The notes beneath the pieces were generated by a model. That model worked only from the letters and a program-made list of their open reading frames with translations, was not told where the DNA came from and made no database searches. Made by a program: the position numbers and the translations under genes. Below are positions 1 through 4,395 of a stretch of DNA of 7,372 nt, piece after piece. This DNA comes from Halanaerobiaceae bacterium. Lineage in GTDB: Bacteria > Bacillota > Halanaerobiia > Halanaerobiales > Halarsenatibacteraceae. The stretch covers positions 1 through 7,372 of the forward strand of contig PWHA01000273.1 of NCBI GenBank assembly GCA_003554685.1, in the 5' to 3' direction. The stretch's first letter is position 1; every line of letters begins with the position of its first letter.

Positions 1-366
1 CGCCTGGAGGAGTTGATCAGCAGTGAATCTGCTGAAGAGAAAGAGAATTATAAAACATAAATCATCTGTTCCCCGATTAAGAACCGGCCGGGAATTTTGC
101 ATGAAATGCTGGCTGAATTTGCCTCCCGGAATATTAATCTGACCAGGATTGAATCCCGGCCCACCAGAAAAATGCTGGGTGATTATCTCTTTTTTATAGA
201 TTTTACCGGCCACCTGGAACAGCCCCAAATCAAGGAAATCATCACAGGATTAAAGCAGAAAACCTCCCATCTAAAGATTCTGGGTTCCTATTCCAGGCTG
301 TCTGCCGGGCTTGAGCAGGAAGATCTTGAGGAGGGAAGAACCCATGAAATTAACCAGTTTGCTTGA
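1..366 (+). pseudogene. pheA: Prephenate dehydratase 3' end (ACT domain), interrupted by in-frame TAA; 5' end outside window
   Basis: Frame 1 is coding-like from the first base. It reads a linker ending in ENYKT, then TAA at 58-60, then IICSPIKNRPGILHEM and a complete ACT domain with the Phe-binding signature INLTRIESRP, then GDYLFFIDFTGH and LKILGSYSRL. In prephenate dehydratases the segment is normally KTSI(I/V), so the stop sits where the conserved Ser is expected; TCA to TAA would be a single change. The rest of the frame stays open to TGA at 364-366, which overlaps the hisC start by 23 bp, as in a translationally coupled operon. Prephenate dehydratase converts prephenate to phenylpyruvate in phenylalanine synthesis, and the ACT domain confers feedback inhibition by Phe. 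Possible restarts after the stop (TTG 97, ATG 106) lack a good SD and would begin inside the domain. Alternatives are a sequencing error, a recent nonsense mutation leaving an ACT-less enzyme, or a split gene. The family call is firm; the gene's status is uncertain. Confidence 0.82.
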
Positions 367-1459
367 GAAGAATCTCTCCGGTCTCAGGTCCTATGAACCC
401 GGCCGGGGCAAGGAGAAAATCAGGGAAGATTATGATATTAAAGAGCCGGTTAAACTGGCTTCCAATGAAAATCCCTACGGCTGTTCTCCTCGGGTTCGGG
501 CCGGTATCGAAAAGGAAATGAGCAGACTTAAGGAATATCCTGAAAGCATGGCCGAGCCCCTGCGCCGGGATTTAGCAGATTTTTATGACATCACCCCTGA
601 AGAAATTATTGTGGGAAATGGTTCTGATGAATTAATCGGTCTGCTGGTAGAGATGATGGGACGGAACCAGGGGGAAATAATCTATGCTGACCCCTCCTTT
701 GTTAAATACAGGGTTTACATTCAATCCAAGGGCTGCCGGGGAGTAGCGGTACCCCTGGACGAAAATTACCGTCACGATCTCTCTGCCATGAAGGCTAAAA
801 TCACCGAAAAGATCCGGCTTATATTTATCTGTGATCCCAATAATCCTACCGGAACGCTGTTAACTGCTGCTGAGATTACAGCATTTTTACGGGAGGTTCC
901 GGAACATGTGCTGGTGGTTATAGATCAGGCCTATCATGAGTATGTTACCGACCCTGAGTATTTTTCAGCTGTGGCAGACCGGGAAAACTGGCCCAATCTT
1001 TTAATTTTAAGAACCTTCTCCAAAGCCTATGGTCTGGCCGGACTCAGGGTGGGTTATGGCATCAGCAGCCCGGAAATTATTCACTATTTAACTCAGCTGA
1101 AGGATACCTTTAATTCCAACAGACTGGCTCAGGCCGCTGCCTGTGCGGCTCTGAAGGATCAACAGCATATTGAAGACAGCAGAAGAAAGAATAACCGGGA
1201 AAAGGAATATCTCTATCAGAAACTGGAAGAATTAAAGCTGGACTATCAAATATCCCAGGGAAATTTTGTTCTGATTGAAACTTCAGCTGCCAGTAGAAAG
1301 ATATCTAAAAAACTGGAAGAGCAGGGGATTATAGTTAAGCCCGGTGCGGCTCTGGGCCTGGAAAATACAGTCAGAGCTACGGTGGGTAGCCGCAGTGATA
1401 ATCAGAAACTGCTTGCTGCTCTGGAAAAAATAGTGTCCGGCTGGAATCTGGCGATCTGA
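344..1459 (+). CDS. hisC: Histidinol-phosphate / aromatic aminotransferase (class I/II, PLP)
   Basis: This 371-aa fold-type I PLP enzyme has the usual HisC length. HisC transfers the amino group from glutamate to imidazole acetol-phosphate; close relatives also transaminate phenylpyruvate and hydroxyphenylpyruvate. Visible motifs are LASNENPYG (about 39-46), VGNGSDELI, DPNNPTG (164-170), DQAY (194-197, with the PLP pyridine-N Asp at 194 and Tyr 197), SKAYGLAGLRVGYG with the Schiff-base Lys at 227 and a phosphate-binding Arg at 235, and the substrate-carboxylate Arg in VRATVGS (344). The start is ATG 344, because GAGGAGGG at 328-335 lies 8 nt upstream; an in-frame TTG at 311 would add 11 residues inside pheA and lacks such a site. 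Overlap with the pheA frame and the lack of other his genes suggest its main job here is Phe/Tyr transamination, possibly alongside histidine synthesis. That substrate choice is inference; the family is clear. Confidence 0.93.
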   Translation: MKLTSLLEKNLSGLRSYEPGRGKEKIREDYDIKEPVKLASNENPYGCSPRVRAGIEKEMSRLKEYPESMAEPLRRDLADFYDITPEEIIVGNGSDELIGLLVEMMGRNQGEIIYADPSFVKYRVYIQSKGCRGVAVPLDENYRHDLSAMKAKITEKIRLIFICDPNNPTGTLLTAAEITAFLREVPEHVLVVIDQAYHEYVTDPEYFSAVADRENWPNLLILRTFSKAYGLAGLRVGYGISSPEIIHYLTQLKDTFNSNRLAQAAACAALKDQQHIEDSRRKNNREKEYLYQKLEELKLDYQISQGNFVLIETSAASRKISKKLEEQGIIVKPGAALGLENTVRATVGSRSDNQKLLAALEKIVSGWNLAI

Positions 1460-1529
1460 ATTTCTCCAGTTTAGCCTCTCTGCAAGTAGTGGCAGATGCT
1501 CTGGCCAAAGCCGGTCTTAAATATTAATT
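1460..1529 (+). other. Coding-like remnant in frame 1 just after hisC
   Basis: Immediately after the hisC stop, frame 1 (open from about 1402) reads ESGDLNFSSL then ASLQVVADALAKAGLKY and ends at TAA 1527-1529. It has no start codon or SD of its own and overlaps the hisC 3' end out of frame. The codons (CTG, GCC, GAT) and the alanine-rich helical composition resemble the neighbouring genes, so it may be the 3' stub of a gene deleted downstream of hisC. It may equally be chance. I do not recognise the family. Confidence 0.25.
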
Positions 1530-1557
1530 TTACTTAAATATATCTAAAGTAATTATT

Positions 1558-1592
1558 AAAACCACCTGCTGATTTGGGCAGGTGGTTTTAAT
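1558..1592 (+). terminator. Rho-independent terminator of pheA-hisC
   Basis: A perfect 12-bp stem, AAAACCACCTGC at 1558-1569 with GCAGGTGGTTTT at 1578-1589, encloses an 8-nt loop and runs into TTTTAATTT. It lies about 100 bp after hisC and closes that transcription unit. The A/T flanks make it potentially active in both directions. Confidence 0.9.
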
Positions 1593-1678
1593 TTCAGTTA
1601 TTAACTGCCAGCAAACCCCGGCACCTGTTATATTTGTAACCTATTATCTTTTTGAAACTTCTTTTTTAACCCTGATTG

Positions 1679-1687
1679 TGATATAAT
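1679..1687 (+). promoter_or_regulatory. Extended -10 promoter of the universal stress protein gene
   Basis: TG at 1679-1680, one base, then TATAAT at 1682-1687 is a perfect extended -10 element. No good -35 lies 17 nt upstream (only T-rich sequence); TTGAAA at 1652-1657 is 24 nt away and too far. The predicted start of transcription is near 1694, about 75 nt before the ATG at 1769. Confidence 0.65.
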
Positions 1688-1688
1688 G

Positions 1689-1719
1689 AAATCAGGAAAA
1701 ATATATATAATTCTGATTT
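1689..1719. repeat. Inverted repeat across the predicted uspA transcription start
   Basis: AAATCAGGA at 1689-1697 pairs with TTCTGATTT at 1711-1719 (one G-T pair), with a 13-nt AT-rich spacer and a T-run after it. It begins next to the -10 element and spans the expected start site, so the left arm would be only partly transcribed. That makes an operator more likely than an attenuator. No regulator is identifiable. Confidence 0.35.
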
Positions 1720-1768
1720 TTTCTTTCAGTAAATGAAACTTTTAACATCCTTTTTGGAGGTGGATATA

Positions 1769-2224
1769 ATGAACAAAATCCTGGTGGCAGTGGATGGTTC
1801 AGAAAAAAGCAGGGGAGCAGTTGAGAAAGCAGTAGAGCTGGCATCTTGCTTGAATGCTGATATCACTTTAATTACTGTGGTGGCAGATATTAATCAGGTA
1901 ATTGATATTGCTGAGGCTTCCACCCATGCAGCCATTCACCGGGGACTGAAGGAAAGGGAAGCCCAGGAAAAAAATCTGGAAAAGCAGGGACAGCAGGTGC
2001 TGGATGAGGCCGGGAAGATCCTGACTGAAGCAGATCTTGAATTTGATACCCTGCTGCGTAAAGGTGATCCGGCCGATGTAATTTGTGATGTGGCAGAGGA
2101 AGAGAACTATGAATTGATAATTCTGGCAGACAAGGGCTTGGGTGGTGTAAAGCGCTTTTTCCTGGGAAGTATCAGTGACAAGGTAGTTAGATATGCCACA
2201 ACTTCAGTTCTGGTGGTAAAATAA
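1769..2224 (+). CDS. Universal stress protein, UspA family
   Basis: This 151-aa cytoplasmic single-domain Usp is of typical family length. The N-terminus NKILVAVDGSEKS gives the first beta strand and the nucleotide-contacting Asp 9. The C-terminal part ELIILADKGLGG, KRFFLGSISDKVVRYA and SVLVVK carries the ATP-binding motif G-x2-G-x9-G-S/T, here A120-DK-G123-(9)-G133-S134, so the first glycine is alanine. Nucleotide binding is therefore likely but not certain. The middle region (about residues 50-75) is charged and Glu/Gln-rich, as in helical linkers of other members. ATG 1769 is chosen because GGAGG at 1756-1760 sits 8 nt upstream and the canonical Usp start aligns; ATG 1733 would add 12 residues with no SD. 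The gene stands alone, with its own promoter and terminator. Usp proteins respond to stress, starvation or energy limitation, but the exact role here cannot be read from the sequence. Confidence 0.92.
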   Translation: MNKILVAVDGSEKSRGAVEKAVELASCLNADITLITVVADINQVIDIAEASTHAAIHRGLKEREAQEKNLEKQGQQVLDEAGKILTEADLEFDTLLRKGDPADVICDVAEEENYELIILADKGLGGVKRFFLGSISDKVVRYATTSVLVVK

Positions 2225-2244
2225 ATAAAACAGCTTAAATAGGG

Positions 2245-2278
2245 CAGGCACAGTATTAAAATAGTGCCTGTTTTTTTT
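2245..2278 (+). terminator. Rho-independent terminator of the universal stress protein gene
   Basis: CAGGCAC at 2245-2251 pairs perfectly with GTGCCTG at 2264-2270. The inner TATT/AATA can extend the stem past a small bulge. Eight T follow directly at 2271-2278. It lies about 20 bp after the stop codon. Confidence 0.92.
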
Positions 2279-2312
2279 ACTTCTACAGGAGTTTTTATTA
2301 CTTTTGCAGGAG
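2279..2312 (+). repeat. Two 13-bp direct repeats spaced 21 bp apart
   Basis: ACTTCTACAGGAG at 2279-2291 and ACTTTTGCAGGAG at 2300-2312 match at 11 of 13 positions and start exactly 21 bp apart, two helical turns. The first copy begins right after the T-run of the upstream terminator. The second copy supplies an SD-like AGGAG to a short reading frame at 2321. Function is unknown; protein-binding repeats are one possibility. Confidence 0.45.
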
Positions 2313-2320
2313 ATTGAGGG

Positions 2321-2416
2321 ATGCTCAAGATTTTCATTAAAGGGATTTATGAAATTTTTAGACAAAGAATTTTGGGCAAATTGCAGATAATTAAGCTGAA
2401 CTACAGGTATAATTGA
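2321..2416 (+). CDS. Possible 31-aa basic amphipathic peptide
   Basis: A short frame with ATG 2321 and TGA 2414-2416 encodes MLKIFIKGIYEIFRQ then RILGKLQIIKLNYRYN. AGGAG at 2308-2312 lies 8 nt before the ATG, a well-placed ribosome site. The peptide has seven Lys/Arg and one acidic residue, with Ile/Leu/Phe spaced as in an amphipathic helix, so it could associate with membranes or nucleic acid. There is no cleavable signal peptide or long membrane segment. It lies between the uspA terminator and the amidase gene, and its stop overlaps the amidase -10 box. No promoter is obvious just upstream, so expression would need readthrough or an unseen start. The frame could be chance in AT-rich DNA. 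I do not recognise it. Confidence 0.25.
   Translation: MLKIFIKGIYEIFRQRILGKLQIIKLNYRYN
2408..2413 (+). promoter_or_regulatory. -10 box likely serving the amidase gene
   Basis: A perfect TATAAT lies 39 nt before the proposed TTG start. The best -35-like hexamer, TTGCAG at 2381-2386, is 21 nt upstream, longer than the optimum, so the promoter is weak or activator-dependent if real. Confidence 0.4.
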
Positions 2417-2452
2417 GGGAATAAATATTTCTGGATAAAGGAGATGAATAAT

Positions 2453-3790
2453 TTGCTGATAAGTTCCGAGCGGCTGGAAGAAACAGCAAACAGGCTGCGC
2501 CGGGGAAGTAAAGCCCTGGATACCTATTTGCAGTATAAAGCCCGGGAAATAGGTGTTAAGGAGGTTCAAATTAAAGCTCTGCTGCCTGAAAAAAACAGAT
2601 TTGAGCGGCTTCAGCAGCAGGCCGCCAGGTTGCAGGAGCAATACCCGGTAACAGAAGAGAGACCTTCTCTCTATGGCATCCTGGTGGGGGTCAAGGATCT
2701 TTTCCATCTGGAGAATTTTCCCACTCGGGCAGGCTCCAGATTGCCACCGGAGCTTCTAACTGGAGAGGAGGGAAAATTGATTGCTGACCTAAAGGATGCT
2801 GGAGCTCTGATGCTGGGAAAAACCGTGACCACTGAATTTGCCTATTTTGCTCCCGGACCAACCCGCAACCCTCATAATCCGGGCCATACTCCCGGAGGCT
2901 CCAGCAGCGGTTCGGCAGCAGCGGTTGCCGCCGGCTACTGTCCCCTGGCTCTGGGAACCCAGACTATCGGTTCAGTGATCAGGCCAGCGGCTTTCTGCGG
3001 GATAGTTGGCTTTAAGCCTAGTTTTGGCCGGATTCCCACTGAGGGACTGCTGCTCTTTTCACCCTCAGCCGACCATGCCGGATTATTTACCCAGAATATG
3101 GCCGGGATGCGCCTGGCAGCCAGGCTTGCCTGTCAGAACTGGAGAGAAAGTGAAGAAAGTGAGGTTGATCCGGAAACAGGCTCCTCTCCGGTTCTCGGAA
3201 TTCCGGTTGGATCCTACCTCAAGCAGACTTCCTCTCAGGGGAAAGAGATTTTTGATACCCAGCTGAAATTCTTATCCAGCCGGGGGTATGAGCTGAAGGA
3301 AGTCGAGGTATTTGCTGAGATTAAGGAGATTAACCGAAGCCATAACCGGCTGATTGCCAGGGAATTTGCTGAAATTCATGCCAGCTGGTATCGAGAATAT
3401 GCTGATAGTTACCGGCAAACAACTGCTGAATTGATTGAAACCGGGCAGCAGATCAGCGATAAAACCTACCGGCAGGACAGGAACCGGCAGGCCGGATTGA
3501 GATCAGAACTTCAGGAAATTATGCAAGCAAAGAAAATTGATCTCTGGATTTCTCCTCCGGCTCCCGGCCCTGCTCCCGAGGGTCTGGAAAGCACCGGAGA
3601 TCCAGTTATGAATCTGCCCTGGACCAGTGCCGGACTTCCGGCAGTTAATCTCCCGGCCGGTAAATTTAATAATGACCTCCCGGCTGGACTTCAGCTGGTC
3701 GGCAATTTTACCGGGGATGAGGAGCTGCTGGTCTGGTCAGAAAAGCTGTTCCAGGATTTAGAGGAGCTGGAGGGGACTATCCTCCAATAA
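2453..3790 (+). CDS. Amidase-signature (AS) family hydrolase
   Basis: This 445-aa soluble enzyme belongs to the Ser-cisSer-Lys amidase family, which hydrolyses carboxamides. The triad is visible as Lys 81 in VGVKDLF, the cis-Ser 150 in PGGSSSGSAAAV, and the nucleophile Ser 174 in GTQTIGSVIRPA. Spacings of 69 and 24 residues match characterised members (MAE2 has 62/131/155). IVGFKPSFGRIPTEG follows, as in the family. The usual Asp in GTDxGGSIR is Gln here, with the Arg one place later, a variant common in non-GatA amidases. No gatB or gatC lies nearby, so a tRNA amidotransferase subunit is unlikely; the physiological substrate is unknown. Start: AAGGAG at 2438-2443 directly abuts ATG 2444, too close to function, but lies 9 nt before TTG 2453, so TTG is preferred. 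The 3' end overlaps the convergent yjbQ-like gene by 14 bp. Confidence 0.9.
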   Translation: MLISSERLEETANRLRRGSKALDTYLQYKAREIGVKEVQIKALLPEKNRFERLQQQAARLQEQYPVTEERPSLYGILVGVKDLFHLENFPTRAGSRLPPELLTGEEGKLIADLKDAGALMLGKTVTTEFAYFAPGPTRNPHNPGHTPGGSSSGSAAAVAAGYCPLALGTQTIGSVIRPAAFCGIVGFKPSFGRIPTEGLLLFSPSADHAGLFTQNMAGMRLAARLACQNWRESEESEVDPETGSSPVLGIPVGSYLKQTSSQGKEIFDTQLKFLSSRGYELKEVEVFAEIKEINRSHNRLIAREFAEIHASWYREYADSYRQTTAELIETGQQISDKTYRQDRNRQAGLRSELQEIMQAKKIDLWISPPAPGPAPEGLESTGDPVMNLPWTSAGLPAVNLPAGKFNNDLPAGLQLVGNFTGDEELLVWSEKLFQDLEELEGTILQ

Positions 3791-4193
3791 CCTTCACCAG
3801 CACCCTCTTATCACGCTTTCCGTCGAATTCTCCGTAGAAAATTTGTTCCCAGGGTCCAAAATCCAGCTCTCCTTCGGTGATCGCCACTACAATTTCTCGT
3901 CCCATAACCTGTCTTTTCAAATGGGCATCGGCATTATCTTCAAAGGTGTTATGCCGGTACTGAGAAACCGGCTTATGGGGAGCCAGTTCTTCCAGCCAGT
4001 CCTTAAAGTCCTGATGCAGGCCACTTTCAGCATCGTTGATAAAAACACTGGCGGTTATATGCATGGCATTTACCAGACAGAGTCCTTCCTGGATTTTACT
4101 TTGTTTGATTACTTCTCTGACCTGTCCGGTAATATTAACCAGTTCCATCCTCTTATTTGTATTGAACCAGAGATATTCGCGGTGGGATTTCAT
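3777..4193 (-). CDS. yjbQ: YjbQ/UPF0047 family protein (secondary thiamine-phosphate synthase-like)
   Basis: This 138-aa protein is the usual length for the compact YjbQ family. Family hallmarks in order are MHITASVFINDAE (His 45, Asn 53), LHQDFKDWLEELAP, YRHNTFEDNADAHLKRQVMG (His 81, Asp 87, Asn 88, His 91, the clustered polar site), and LDFGPWEQIFYGEFDGKRDKRVLVKV. E. coli YjbQ shows weak thiamine-phosphate synthase activity, but the true role of the family is unsettled and nothing nearby belongs to thiamine synthesis. ATG is at 4191-4193, with AGGAAG on the minus strand about 7 nt upstream. It ends in TAG at 3777-3779, inside the amidase gene. The gene is divergent from recD2 across about 200 bp, in which I find no convincing promoter for this strand. 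Family confidence is high, function low. Confidence 0.92.
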   Translation of the reverse strand: MKSHREYLWFNTNKRMELVNITGQVREVIKQSKIQEGLCLVNAMHITASVFINDAESGLHQDFKDWLEELAPHKPVSQYRHNTFEDNADAHLKRQVMGREIVVAITEGELDFGPWEQIFYGEFDGKRDKRVLVKVIGG

Positions 4194-4283
4194 TTTTTAT
4201 CTTCCTTTCGGTTTTTGGTTTTTTAGTTTTACCCCTGTTTAACTTTGTATTAATAAAATTCCAGATAAAGATCGGCAGTCCTG

Positions 4284-4312
4284 CCTGGCAGCTAAGCTTA
4301 TAATTTGCCAGG
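4284..4312. repeat. Inverted repeat overlapping the recD2 -35 box
   Basis: CCTGGCA at 4284-4290 and TGCCAGG at 4306-4312 are perfect inverted arms around a 15-bp spacer with an AAGCTT and a TATAAT. The right arm covers the -35 hexamer of the recD2 promoter. A regulator binding here could affect recD2 and also the divergent yjbQ-like gene. It may also be fortuitous. Confidence 0.4.
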
Positions 4313-4333
4313 AGGCCAATCCTGACATATAAT
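4305..4333 (+). promoter_or_regulatory. Sigma-A-type promoter of recD2
   Basis: TTGCCA at 4305-4310, a 17-bp spacer and TATAAT at 4328-4333 form a near-consensus vegetative promoter. The start of transcription is expected near 4340, giving a leader of about 55 nt. Confidence 0.75.
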
Positions 4334-4352
4334 ATAGATAGGAAATTTTGTG

Positions 4353-4387
4353 AACCTGAGTTTTTCAAAAATTATTATTTACAGGTT
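4353..4387 (+). promoter_or_regulatory. recD2 leader inverted repeat covering the ribosome site
   Basis: AACCTG at 4353-4358 can pair with CAGGTT at 4382-4387 over a 23-nt AU-rich loop. The right arm contains the AGG of the only SD-like sequence, AGGTTGTGATC at 4383-4393, which matches the extended anti-SD complement at 9 of 11 places. If the helix forms, it would mask translation initiation; six base pairs over a large loop is weak. Confidence 0.3.
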
Positions 4388-4395
4388 GTGATCAG

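Noticed and set aside
58..60. Stop codon recoding (pyrrolysine or selenocysteine) in pheA
   Set aside because: Pyrrolysine uses TAG and selenocysteine TGA; this is TAA, which terminates other genes in the window, and the expected residue is Ser.
311..343. TTG 311 as the hisC start
   Set aside because: It has no SD and extends into pheA; ATG 344 has GAGGAGG at ideal distance and the family N-terminus fits.
1686..1736. A 16-codon frame (MKSGKIYIILIFSFSK) as a uspA leader peptide
   Set aside because: Its ATG lies inside the -10 box, so it would not be in the transcript, and it has no SD.
1733..1768. ATG 1733 as the universal stress protein start
   Set aside because: The extra 12 residues are not part of the Usp fold, there is no SD before 1733, and the real SD (1756-1760) precedes ATG 1769.
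2107..2707. Minus-strand reading frames over uspA and the amidase 5' end
   Set aside because: They are shadows of clearly coding plus-strand genes, with no family signature and no SD support.
2453..3790. Amidase as GatA of the Glu-tRNA amidotransferase
   Set aside because: No gatB or gatC is adjacent, and the GTQTIGSVIRP signature differs from the GatA GTDTGGSIR form.
3843..4226. Plus-strand frames across the yjbQ-like gene
   Set aside because: They lie antisense to a well-recognised YjbQ family gene and show no protein-like motifs.
4299..4304. TATAAT at 4299-4304 as a second recD2 -10 box
   Set aside because: No -35 lies at suitable distance, and it overlaps the -35 region of the much better promoter at 4305-4333.
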